64,000 bases of DNA. Origin: Algoriphagus mannitolivorans DSM 15301. GTDB lineage: Bacteria > Bacteroidota > Bacteroidia > Cytophagales > Cyclobacteriaceae. Positions 54,021-61,720 of this stretch are shown piece after piece. Every line of letters starts with the position of its first letter. Positions within the stretch are counted from its first letter, which is position 1. Location of the stretch: NCBI RefSeq assembly GCF_000429425.1, contig NZ_AUBV01000005.1, positions 248,001 through 312,000 on the forward strand, written 5' to 3'. The position numbers and the translations under genes are program-made. Under the pieces are notes generated by a model. The model was not told the origin of the DNA, ran no database searches, and saw nothing but the letters and a program-made list of their open reading frames with translations.

Positions 54021-54572
54021 TTATTTAATCACTTTGAAACCAAGTCTTTTCACAAGAACTGGATGGTTTTTTTTAAGGAATTCATCTATATCTCTAGGAT
54101 CTTTGTACGCTATAATTTTTTTGAGATAGGCCATATCAATTAAAGATGATTCAAAGAAATCTATTGATTTGGTATATCCAGAAATCAATTTGGCTCCTGT
54201 CAATTTTTTGAATTCAGTGAGTTTTGATTCTGATCCAAGTAGGGTTCTACAGCTGCCAAAATGGATTATGCGATCCTGAAATGAATCGCCAGCTAATTCG
54301 GAAAGTTGGTCAAGGGTTAAAATCTCTGAATGGTCGAGTTCAATCTTTTTGGTTTCTCCATGAAAAGCTAAGTATACCACCGAATATTTTTCATATTCCT
54401 TTTTCCGGATTGCCATAAGGTATTTCCTCAAGGAATCACTAGAGTTTACTTTCCTATAGATGTATTGAATCCCGAATGCTTCATCGAGGTATTTTAAGTA
54501 GGATTCCACTGAGTACTTGGGTTTTAAGGACTTTTCCCATTCCCCTTCGAGACAAAAAATTTTTAAGGCCAT
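54021..54572 (-). CDS. Caspase-like (DUF6642-type) peptidase
   Basis: 183 residues. The fold markers are the conserved start IFCLEGEWEKSL, then H71-G72 in VVYLAFHGET and C108 in IIHFGSCRT, the His-Cys dyad of the caspase/CHAT clan, followed by LISGYTKSIDFFESSLIDM. The sequence resembles the DUF6642 group. CHAT and caspase-like peptidases in prokaryotes often serve as effectors of defence systems. It precedes hsdM2 by six bases, so it is likely part of the same transcript. Confidence 0.72.
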   Translation of the reverse strand: MALKIFCLEGEWEKSLKPKYSVESYLKYLDEAFGIQYIYRKVNSSDSLRKYLMAIRKKEYEKYSVVYLAFHGETKKIELDHSEILTLDQLSELAGDSFQDRIIHFGSCRTLLGSESKLTEFKKLTGAKLISGYTKSIDFFESSLIDMAYLKKIIAYKDPRDIDEFLKKNHPVLVKRLGFKVIK

Positions 54573-54628
54573 GATAAAATAATTTCAGGGTTGAAAATAA
54601 AGATTTAAGTCAAAACTGAAAACTATAT

Positions 54629-54817
54629 TTATTTAGAATTTTTTAGTCTTTTTTTCATTTCTCGATACCCCTCCTTCCCATAAATCCTTTCAAAATAGCT
54701 GTCATCTTCTAAAGAAATATGATCATCATTTTCCGGTGCTTGGAAAGCATTGATAAAGGCTCTTAAAAGGTTCTTGTCTTCTTCTGGATCAGGAGAGTTT
54801 GATGGTTTCTTTTTCAT
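54629..54817 (-). CDS. Small acidic hypothetical protein
   Basis: 62 residues, charged, without a recognised family: MKKKPSNSPDPEEDKNLLRAF, then SYFERIYGKEGYREMKKRLKNSK. It overlaps the 132-residue gene upstream by four bases. A 56-base gap follows before the caspase-like gene. It could be a small regulator or antitoxin-like partner, but nothing in the sequence shows this. Confidence 0.5.
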   Translation of the reverse strand: MKKKPSNSPDPEEDKNLLRAFINAFQAPENDDHISLEDDSYFERIYGKEGYREMKKRLKNSK

Positions 54818-55212
54818 GTCAATTCTGGGTTTTCGTTGTTTTCTCCCATTTCCTTTATCCTTCTATCACGGTCTTCCTTTACCCATCTCCAATACCAACC
54901 CCCAGTGACCTCAATCCGATAACCTCTATCATACCAGTCGTCATAATTGTACTGCCAAATATGGTCCATGGTACACCAAAGGATAAAACCCGGATCCTTG
55001 GCAGCATCCCCAAATGATCCTTTCTCGATGATAGCTTTAACCTCCTCAAATTGGGAAGGAGTAGGGCCTTTCTCGTAAAGTTGAAAGAGCCACTCCCAAA
55101 ATTCATCCTCGGTTAAATCATGAGTATACTGATCCATCCAGAGAAGTATTGAACCCAAGTTGGTGTTGAAAAGGGGCTTGCCATTAAAGAATTTAAGTTT
55201 GGAAATTTCCAT
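54814..55212 (-). CDS. Hypothetical protein rich in aromatic residues
   Basis: 132 residues with a high content of Trp and Tyr (FILWCTMDHIWQYNYDDWYDRGYRIEVTGGWYWRWVKED), which suggests a compact fold with an exposed aromatic surface. No family recognised. It overlaps the 62-residue gene by four bases and follows the 289-residue gene by 12. Both small genes sit at the head of the island, between the WYL regulator and the caspase-like gene. Confidence 0.55.
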   Translation of the reverse strand: MEISKLKFFNGKPLFNTNLGSILLWMDQYTHDLTEDEFWEWLFQLYEKGPTPSQFEEVKAIIEKGSFGDAAKDPGFILWCTMDHIWQYNYDDWYDRGYRIEVTGGWYWRWVKEDRDRRIKEMGENNENPELT

Positions 55213-55224
55213 TCGATCTAATTT

Positions 55225-56094
55225 TTATTTTATCATTCCAATCCATTTCCTGCCTATTTCCGATTTCTGAAACAATTCAAAAGCTTTATTCAAAGGATAA
55301 ATCCGAACTCCGCTCAGCATTTTGGGTTGATCCGTTTGACAGAATAAAATCAGGTCTGTTTGATGGTCTTGGTCATATTTTTTCAATCGATCAATTTTCC
55401 AAGCCGGTTCCCAAGAGTAGGATACCTGTGCCAAAATAGTTTTTCCTTCCTTGGACAACCCAAAAATGTCAACGTCTTTCATTGTTCTTCCAATAGGGGC
55501 CAAAAGCGCTTCAAGTTTGGGAAGAAGGGGATCCAATCCCATTCTTAGAAATTCTTGGCAAAGCACTTCTTGGAGGTCTGGGGTAAGGTCTGAAAGGGTT
55601 ACTGATTCATTGATGTTTTGAACAAGGTTTTTAACGCGGGTTTCAACTTTTGACCAAACACAGATCGTCCCTTGGCGAGGTTGGACTGAGGTAAGGGAAA
55701 GTGCTTCAGCTGGGCTCAAGACTTGAAAATCATTTATTTTAAGTGCTTTCAGAGCAGCCTTTCTTCCCTCAAGACCATTTTTGTTGCCCCATTTGCCAAA
55801 AAGAATTTCGATGGGAGTATTCGGTTCTATTTTGCCAATTTTATATTGATTCTGGGATTCGTATACGCAAAAAACAAATCCTCCATCTCGGGATAAGTTC
55901 TGAAGTGCATTCATCCCCTTTAAAGCACTCCCAGAATAGTCTTTAGGATTCAGACTTTGGCAATCTTCCTCGTCGTCCCAACCTGATTTTGAAGTCGGGT
56001 AATGGATGGCCAAGTAATTATTTTCCCACAAAAACTGGTGGGTATTTAAATCAATATCGAGTGCTGAAGAATGTCTACAAAAGAAGGTTTTCAT
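55225..56094 (-). CDS. Hypothetical protein with possible divergent PD-(D/E)XK core
   Basis: 289 residues. The last third has E180-E181 in CQEFLR, D207-V-D209 in MKDVDIFGLSKEGKTILAQVSYSW and Q223-V-S225, which would correspond to the E, D, (E/Q)xK order of Mrr-like nucleases, with the lysine replaced by Ser. That replacement makes catalysis doubtful, or the reading wrong. It follows the WYL gene by four bases, so it is probably part of the same transcript. Confidence 0.5.
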   Translation of the reverse strand: MKTFFCRHSSALDIDLNTHQFLWENNYLAIHYPTSKSGWDDEEDCQSLNPKDYSGSALKGMNALQNLSRDGGFVFCVYESQNQYKIGKIEPNTPIEILFGKWGNKNGLEGRKAALKALKINDFQVLSPAEALSLTSVQPRQGTICVWSKVETRVKNLVQNINESVTLSDLTPDLQEVLCQEFLRMGLDPLLPKLEALLAPIGRTMKDVDIFGLSKEGKTILAQVSYSWEPAWKIDRLKKYDQDHQTDLILFCQTDQPKMLSGVRIYPLNKAFELFQKSEIGRKWIGMIK

Positions 56095-56098
56095 AAAT

Positions 56099-56992
56099 TT
56101 ATAGAAGTTTAGAATTAGTTATGTTTTTGGCTTTTTCTTTGACAATCTCCTTCAACCGTTCTGGATACTCCACTTTCACTTCATCTCCATGGGATAGAAT
56201 CACTGAGATCAGCTCATAGTTGATTTTGACTCGAAGACTGATTTGGAGGATAGTCCCACCATTGATCAGAATTTGTTGGGTTGGATGTAGGGGCATGGAC
56301 TGAATGTATCGGCCTTTGAACTCAGTGAAGGTCAGGATGACGGTTTCCACAGGTTCAGTAGGATCATTGATAATCCCGATGGTTTCCATAAATCTGGACT
56401 CCAAATCGGGAGCAGATGGGAGACTGACTTTTCCAAGAAGGCTCTCTAAGCTCTTAATCCGATCCAATCCAAAAAAGCGTAATTCATCTTTTTCATTCCA
56501 GGCCATGACATACCATCGATTCAGGTATTCTTTCAGGGCAATTGGTCTTAAAACCCGAGTTTCCAATTCCCATAGCCAATACTTTTCATAGATGATTTGG
56601 ATTGCCTCCTGATTTTCTATGGCTTCCAAGATCGGTTTGAGGTATTCCGTTCCTCTGGCAGTCCTTGGTTCAAAAAAGACTTTTCCGGTTAATTTATGCG
56701 CTCTGCCAAATGCTTGGATAGTTTCAAAGGATTCCAACAATTCCAGATGGTTTTCAGAGCTTTCTTCATGATTCAATTGGTACTGAGCTGATTTGAAATC
56801 AAAAGAAATGATCAAGCCAAAAAGCTGCTCGATTTCTTTCAAATCCCGATTTAGTGTTCGCTTGGAGATGCTCAGGTTTAAATCCCCTGATTTTTTATCC
56901 AGATGACTTTCTAATTGGTTCCAATCAAAAGGTCCTTTTTTGGCCAGTTTGATGATTTCCAGTTGGCGATATAGAGAAGTTAATTTGCTCAT
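56099..56992 (-). CDS. WYL-domain transcriptional regulator
   Basis: 297 residues: an N-terminal winged helix (LYRQLEIIKLAKKGPFDWNQLESHL and ISKRTLNRDLKEIEQLFG) and a WYL domain, with the signature RWYVMAWNEKDELRFFGLDRI. WYL proteins such as BrxR and CapW repress phage-defence operons and sense ligands or DNA damage products. It is the first gene of the minus-strand island, and an imperfect inverted repeat lies just upstream at 56999-57034, so it is the likely controller of the island. Confidence 0.92.
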   Translation of the reverse strand: MSKLTSLYRQLEIIKLAKKGPFDWNQLESHLDKKSGDLNLSISKRTLNRDLKEIEQLFGLIISFDFKSAQYQLNHEESSENHLELLESFETIQAFGRAHKLTGKVFFEPRTARGTEYLKPILEAIENQEAIQIIYEKYWLWELETRVLRPIALKEYLNRWYVMAWNEKDELRFFGLDRIKSLESLLGKVSLPSAPDLESRFMETIGIINDPTEPVETVILTFTEFKGRYIQSMPLHPTQQILINGGTILQISLRVKINYELISVILSHGDEVKVEYPERLKEIVKEKAKNITNSKLL

Positions 56993-56998
56993 AGCTGA

Positions 56999-57034
56999 TT
57001 TGACAATTCAAATAAATACACACCCTGTGTCAAA
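56999..57034. promoter_or_regulatory. Candidate operator for the WYL regulator
   Basis: TTTGACA (56999-57005) and TGTCAAA (57028-57034) form a perfect 7-base inverted repeat; inside it ACACA-CCC-TGTGT is a second dyad. It lies seven bases before the WYL gene start and in the 120-base gap to the divergent gene at 57113, suitable for autoregulation and control of both sides. Confidence 0.55.
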
Positions 57035-57112
57035 ATATGGCTTAGGGTAAGTAAATAAAAATATTTTTTTGCTATGCCTTCTTTTGGCTGAGGCTAAAAG
57101 GACTTTGGTGGC

Positions 57113-58072
57113 ATGATTGAACAGGATCAATTTGTAATAGCCAGGAAGGCCCTTAAAAAACTCCATCCCAAATGGAGTCTGTTTATTGATGAAATGATGG
57201 ATCTGCTTTTACCATTTTGGAAAGGAAGCCAATCCAAGGAGCGAGTGCATTTTATTCACCTGATAGGTTATGGAAAAAGGCAAAAAGCTCGGGAAATTCT
57301 GACTGACTTGATGGAGCTTTTGGACTGGCAGAGCGAGGCTGTTTTCCTTTGGAATAATTGGGATATCAATTCTCCTTCTGCCTTTAGTCAAGCTATCGGT
57401 TTACAAGGGTTATACCGCCAATTTCCCAAGGTGGTATTGACTGATTTTTTGACTGAGTTTTTTGCTCAAGCCTATTTTGAAGAAGACCAATGTGATGAAT
57501 TCCTTCGTGTGAAAGATTTTCTCAGAACCCGGAAGCAGCTTGACTTTAAATCTGGATTAACCCCGCTGGATGCTAGGGGAGGATTAATCATCAGTTTTTT
57601 AGAATCATTCGGGGAAAGCGATTTTGTCCGAACTCGAGTGATGTTCCAGTTTCTAATGGAAAATCCGATTCCTTATCTGGAAGTACTTAGAAAAAGCTTT
57701 ATTCCAGAAGATCTGAGTTTGATGATTAGGAAAGGATATGTTTTTAGAGAGGACTTGGTCTTTTTTTCCAAAGATGAGCCCAGGCATATCCAAATGGCTT
57801 TTGACTTGGTGAAAATCAAGACGGCGCTTGAAGAAAGAGGAACTGAAGTTTTAAAGACTGCCGTTCAGCTTAGCTTCAATGCAATGGACTATTTTATCTC
57901 TTATATTTTTTACCAAAAGCTAAGCGCCTTCCAGCTTAGACAAGCCGCCATGGATTTTTTTCTTCCAGTTTTAATGCGATATCCAACCCATTCTAAAAAC
58001 ATAAATCTCAACCCATCCCATATTTTGCTTGATTTTAAAGGCGGGTGGATATTTCATTCCATTACTGACTAA
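57113..58072 (+). CDS. Hypothetical protein next to the FtsZ-like gene
   Basis: 319 residues, probably all-helical with aromatic segments (FLTEFFAQAYFEEDQ, FNAMDYFISYIFYQKLS). No family was recognised and no signal peptide is present. It diverges from the WYL regulator, sharing the operator region, and precedes the FtsZ-like gene by 12 bases, so the two are likely one transcript. A partner role for a filament-forming protein is inference from position. Confidence 0.6.
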   Translation: MIEQDQFVIARKALKKLHPKWSLFIDEMMDLLLPFWKGSQSKERVHFIHLIGYGKRQKAREILTDLMELLDWQSEAVFLWNNWDINSPSAFSQAIGLQGLYRQFPKVVLTDFLTEFFAQAYFEEDQCDEFLRVKDFLRTRKQLDFKSGLTPLDARGGLIISFLESFGESDFVRTRVMFQFLMENPIPYLEVLRKSFIPEDLSLMIRKGYVFREDLVFFSKDEPRHIQMAFDLVKIKTALEERGTEVLKTAVQLSFNAMDYFISYIFYQKLSAFQLRQAAMDFFLPVLMRYPTHSKNINLNPSHILLDFKGGWIFHSITD

Positions 58073-58084
58073 ATTAAATGTTCT

Positions 58085-58735
58085 ATGAAACGAAGATTAT
58101 TCCTCAGAACCCTTCCCATTCTTGCATTATCGCCTTTAACCCTTTCTGAGAAGGGGTTTGCAGGCAGTTCTAATCCTCGTCATTTAATTGCCTTGGGGAC
58201 AGCGGCAAGTAGGGTGGCAACTAAACACTGGGATAGCCTCAATTTTGATTCTTTGACTCTTATTGATAGCGAACCAATTAAGTCAATGAGGGAGGATTCA
58301 AAGTTTTTTGAATTTTCTTCCTCAGAATTGATCTATTCTGTTGTTGGAGATATCTGTATTCTTGAAAATGGGTATTTGCCTATTCTTCCCATTCCAAAAG
58401 AGATTAAAGATCATCTGAGATCATTGGATGGAGAATTGGTTTTTTATGCTGGATTAGGGAAGGAAATTGGTTCAGTTCTTTTTCAATCTCTCGGGGCACA
58501 CTATAATAATCACAATCAATCCTTGGAATGGTTGGCTACTTTGCCTTTCAATTTTGAAGGCGCAAAAAAGGTTGAAAGAGCAAGAAGCGTATTGGCCGTT
58601 TTAGCAGAAAATGGGATAGAACCCAGCTATCTTTCATTGGAAGAATTACGACCCCAAATGGGTAATATACTTATCAGATTGGCTTTTGAAAAGGGGGATG
58701 AGTGGATTTTAGAGGCATTAAATAATCAAATATAA
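58085..58735 (+). CDS. FtsZ/tubulin-like protein with degenerate GTP loop
   Basis: 216 residues. The N-terminus MKRRLFLRTLPILAL looks like a Tat or other export leader. From residue 33 it follows the FtsZ plan: LIALGTAASRVATKH (T1 loop), LTLIDSEPI (T2-like), YAGLGKEIGS where FtsZ has GGGTGTG (T4), and LATLPFNFEGAKKVERA, which matches the FtsZ TKPFxFEGxRR segment. The second, C-terminal domain is missing, and the glycine loop is lost, so GTP hydrolysis is doubtful. Role unknown. Confidence 0.6.
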   Translation: MKRRLFLRTLPILALSPLTLSEKGFAGSSNPRHLIALGTAASRVATKHWDSLNFDSLTLIDSEPIKSMREDSKFFEFSSSELIYSVVGDICILENGYLPILPIPKEIKDHLRSLDGELVFYAGLGKEIGSVLFQSLGAHYNNHNQSLEWLATLPFNFEGAKKVERARSVLAVLAENGIEPSYLSLEELRPQMGNILIRLAFEKGDEWILEALNNQI

Positions 58736-58792
58736 AGTGGGGTTTAGTTGGAAATAAAATTCCAAAAACTCAAATTGGATAAATAATTTTTT

Positions 58793-59977
58793 ATGAGCGA
58801 AATTTCTTCAGCAAGGCATCTTTTGAGTCAAGTTAACCTTGTAGTTCAAAACCACGAAAAGTTTCAAAAAGAAACAGGGAATGCATTCAGTTTTACTCAC
58901 GCATTGGACATTGAAAGTGATGAAGTCCGCCTTCATACGAGGTTGATTGGGTATCTGATCAATCCTAAAGCCGGACATCTTCAAGGAGACAAGTTTCTAA
59001 AATTGTTCTTTGATGTAATTGGCATCAAAGAAGACACAGATGGCTTTATAGTTGAAATAGAGAAACATGTTGGTAAAAGAGATTGGGAAATTGTGGAAGG
59101 GGGTAGAATTGATTTACTTATCTCAAATTCATCCAGAAATATTGCCTATGCTTTTGAAATAAAGATTTATGCACTAGAGCAGGAGAAACAATTGGAGCGG
59201 TATTCTAAATACTTGACTAACAATTTTAATTCTGGTGAATCAAAAGTTTATTTTTTGACACTTGAGGGGAATGATAGTCAGTACCATAAGGGGTTTGAAA
59301 AGTATGAGAAAATATCATTCAGGGAACATATTCATAAATGGATAGAAAGCTGTCGATTAGCCTCCATAGATCAACCGATCATTCGAGAAACCTTAACCCA
59401 ATACATCGCCAATATCAAAAGACTTACCAACCAAAATCCAGATAATCAGATGAGTCAAGAGATAATAGAATTGATCATGAGTAGTCCAGAATCCTTTAAG
59501 GCTTATAATGCCATGAAGGTTTTAGATCATCAACTTTATCAAAAATTTGGTGATTCATTAATACAAGCAATAAATCAGTACACTGATTTAGGTGAGAAAT
59601 TCAGCATAAATTTTAATAATAGAAATATTCCAAATTATGAAGCTGCGATTTCTTTTTTTTTAGGTGAAAGCAAAGATTTTAGAGTTATGCTTTATTGGTT
59701 GGGTAGGCAAACAATCGCCATCGGCATGCATATTGGCTCAAACCCAGATAGCCAATTAAGATCAGAAGTGAAAAACAAACTTTCAGATCTTCATTTAGGT
59801 AAGTATTTGGATTATGCAACCTGGGTTTGGCTATCTGAAATTGATGAATTAAACGAAAAACCATTGCTTAGTTATGAATCATGGCAAAAATTCCGCAGTG
59901 AAGAATTTGCCCTGAAAATTGCGGGTTGGGTAAAGACTATTGCCAAAGCCTATGAAGAAATTTCTCTTTTGAAATAA
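58793..59977 (+). CDS. PD-(D/E)XK superfamily protein (PDDEXK_4-like)
   Basis: 394 residues. The N-terminal nuclease core has E44 in SDEVRLHTRLIGYLINP, D107 in GGRIDLLI, E122-I-K124 in FEIKIYALEQ and Q130/Q134 in the following helix, in the E, D, ExK, Q order of the PDDEXK_4 family. The C-terminal ~200 residues are of unknown type. It lies 57 bases after the FtsZ-like gene on the same strand and ends at a strong terminator. A defence role is likely but not shown. Confidence 0.82.
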   Translation: MSEISSARHLLSQVNLVVQNHEKFQKETGNAFSFTHALDIESDEVRLHTRLIGYLINPKAGHLQGDKFLKLFFDVIGIKEDTDGFIVEIEKHVGKRDWEIVEGGRIDLLISNSSRNIAYAFEIKIYALEQEKQLERYSKYLTNNFNSGESKVYFLTLEGNDSQYHKGFEKYEKISFREHIHKWIESCRLASIDQPIIRETLTQYIANIKRLTNQNPDNQMSQEIIELIMSSPESFKAYNAMKVLDHQLYQKFGDSLIQAINQYTDLGEKFSINFNNRNIPNYEAAISFFLGESKDFRVMLYWLGRQTIAIGMHIGSNPDSQLRSEVKNKLSDLHLGKYLDYATWVWLSEIDELNEKPLLSYESWQKFRSEEFALKIAGWVKTIAKAYEEISLLK

Positions 59978-59991
59978 TATAATGAATAAAA

Positions 59992-60019
59992 AAAAGGAAG
60001 CCAATCACGGCTTCCTTTT
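59992..60019. terminator. Strong bidirectional terminator
   Basis: AAAAGGAAGCC and GGCTTCCTTTT form perfect 11-base arms with a 6-base loop (59992-60019). It ends the PDDEXK gene's transcript and can stop transcription from the other side. Confidence 0.9.
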
Positions 60020-60100
60020 AAATTTTCCAGACATCAGAAAGTAAACCCTACATTCTAGGTTTGCTTTTTAACCTGATTTTTTTATAGAACTAGCCCAAAT

Positions 60101-60135
60101 AAAAAAGCGCCAAAATCCTAAAATTTTGACGCTTT
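60101..60135 (-). terminator. Terminator of tRNA-Ser
   Basis: On the minus strand AAAGCGTCAAAAT pairs with ATTTTGGCGCTTT (one G-U) and is followed by a T run. It begins one base after the tRNA's 3' end. Confidence 0.78.
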
Positions 60136-60136
60136 G

Positions 60137-60221
60137 CAGAGGAGGAGGGATTCGAACCCCCGGTACCTCTCGGTACAACGGTTTTCAAGACCGCCGCGAT
60201 CGACCACTCTGCCACTCCTCT
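60137..60221 (-). tRNA. tRNA-Ser (anticodon UGA)
   Basis: 85 bases on the minus strand. The acceptor arm AGAGGAG pairs with CTCCTCT, the anticodon stem-loop CGGTCTTGAAAACCG carries TGA, a long variable arm (GTACCGAGAGGTAC region) marks serine, and the T loop reads GGTTCGAATCC. No CCA is encoded. A terminator follows directly. Confidence 0.95.
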
Positions 60222-60332
60222 AATTATTCCCGCTCGGATCTTTTTCCGATCGAGTGTGCAAAAGTATATTCTTTCGGCCTTTCAGGCAAGCAGGATTTTC
60301 TTTTTTCTTTTAAGTGCCTGATTTTTCTGGGC

Positions 60333-61307
60333 TTATTTTTCGGTGGTGCTCATCGAAAGCACCTTTCTCCGGTTTTCCCGCTCCTTGGCTTTTTCCTCTG
60401 CCAAGTCCAAACTGACATTGACTTCAAAACATACCAAAACAATAATCGAGGTGATATACAGCCAAAGCATCAAGGCAATCAGGGTTCCGATGGATCCATA
60501 CAGCTTGTTGTAGCTCGCGAAATTCTCCAGATAAAAGATGAATCCATAAAAGCCCAGAGTGATCAGCAAGCCGGATAGGTGCGCTCCTGTAGAAAAGAAA
60601 TGCCATTTGTCATGAACGGCCGGTGCAAACCTGAAGATAAAGGCTGAGGTAATGAAGAACACCGCCAGAAGAATCAAAAACTTCAGGGTATTGAACAGGA
60701 AAATCATGAAGCTGGTGTTGAACAAGTGCATCTCATCCAGTCGGGAGATCAACAAGCTTCCGATGATCATGACCGAACTGGCGGCAATGATGGTGATTAC
60801 CAAGGCAAACACGATGCTCACCGCAATTAGCCGAGAATAGAAAAATCCCCGGTTTTCCTTGGTTTTATATACCGAATTGAAGGAATCCATCATGGATACC
60901 ACACCTTGGGTGGAGGCAAAGAGGGCAAAGAAAAAACCGAAGGAAAGCAAGCTTTGCCTAGGTTTGGAGACGATGTCCATGATGGTGGTATCGATATTTT
61001 CATACAAATCCTCGGGAATAATCGTCTGGACAAAGCCGAGGATATTTTCCGTGGTGATGAAAGGAAAAAAATCCTGGAGGTAAGGGACTAGGTTAAGCAG
61101 AAAGAGCAGCAAAGGAAAAAGGGCCATGGTGTAGCTGAAGGCCATGGAACCGGCCCGCTCGTTGATGTCATCCTTTTTGAGTTGCTGAATGAAGATTCGG
61201 GTGACATCGTACAGGTTTTTGTCCGGATGCCCAAAGTGGATCTTTTTCAAATGCCGGGCTTTGAGCTGAAGTCTTACTCTGTATTTGAAAATTTTTTCTT
61301 TAACCAC
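60333..61307 (-). CDS. YihY/BrkB family inner-membrane protein
   Basis: 324 residues with about six membrane spans. The family motif appears in INERAGSMAFSYTMALFPLLLFLLNLVPYL, and the glycine-rich end in YNKLYGSIGTLIALMLWLYITSIIVLVCFEVN. The role is unsettled; the older RNase BN label is not supported. The charged C-terminal tail (DLAEEKAKERENRRKV) is cytosolic. It lies seven bases after the thioesterase gene on the same strand, with MltG one base before that, so the three form an operon. Confidence 0.92.
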   Translation of the reverse strand: MVKEKIFKYRVRLQLKARHLKKIHFGHPDKNLYDVTRIFIQQLKKDDINERAGSMAFSYTMALFPLLLFLLNLVPYLQDFFPFITTENILGFVQTIIPEDLYENIDTTIMDIVSKPRQSLLSFGFFFALFASTQGVVSMMDSFNSVYKTKENRGFFYSRLIAVSIVFALVITIIAASSVMIIGSLLISRLDEMHLFNTSFMIFLFNTLKFLILLAVFFITSAFIFRFAPAVHDKWHFFSTGAHLSGLLITLGFYGFIFYLENFASYNKLYGSIGTLIALMLWLYITSIIVLVCFEVNVSLDLAEEKAKERENRRKVLSMSTTEK

Positions 61308-61314
61308 CTTGTGT

Positions 61315-61719
61315 TTAAAAATAGGGTTTTAATAAAACTAACAAATTTCCCGGTGGTCGGGTGGGTTGATGGGTATCTTTTTTGAGAAAAGCCAAGGTAG
61401 TCCAGCCTTCGGTGATCAATTCTTCGGCTTCATTAAATACTTGGTATTCAAAGCGGATCCTCACTCCAGGAAGCTCCGGGATTTTGGTTTTGATGGTAAG
61501 AAGCTCGTCGTATTTACCAGGCTTGAGGTAGCGAAAGTGACTTTCCAGCACGGGCATCATGACTCCATTTTCTTCCATCTCCCGATAGGAAAAACCTGCC
61601 GATCGCATGGCTTCTACTCTGGCCACCTCAAAATACATCGCATAATTGCCGTAGTACACATATCCCATCTGGTCAGTTTCGGCATAGCGAACGCGTAGTT
61701 GAGTTTCAGCTTCAAACAT
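61315..61719 (-). CDS. YbgC-type acyl-CoA thioesterase
   Basis: 134 residues from the ATG at 61719; an earlier start adds seven residues and overlaps mltG. The hotdog fold shows LRVRYAETDQMGYVYYGNYAMYFEVARVEAMR, with the catalytic Asp in ETDQMG, as in YbgC/4-hydroxybenzoyl-CoA thioesterases. It hydrolyses acyl-CoA thioesters in the cytosol. It lies one base after the MltG stop and seven before YihY. Confidence 0.9.
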   Translation of the reverse strand: MFEAETQLRVRYAETDQMGYVYYGNYAMYFEVARVEAMRSAGFSYREMEENGVMMPVLESHFRYLKPGKYDELLTIKTKIPELPGVRIRFEYQVFNEAEELITEGWTTLAFLKKDTHQPTRPPGNLLVLLKPYF

Positions 61720-61720
61720 G

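Noticed and set aside
60137..60221. tRNA-Ser as integration site of the island
   Set aside because: No integrase was found and no copy of the tRNA 3' end was noticed at the other side of the island.
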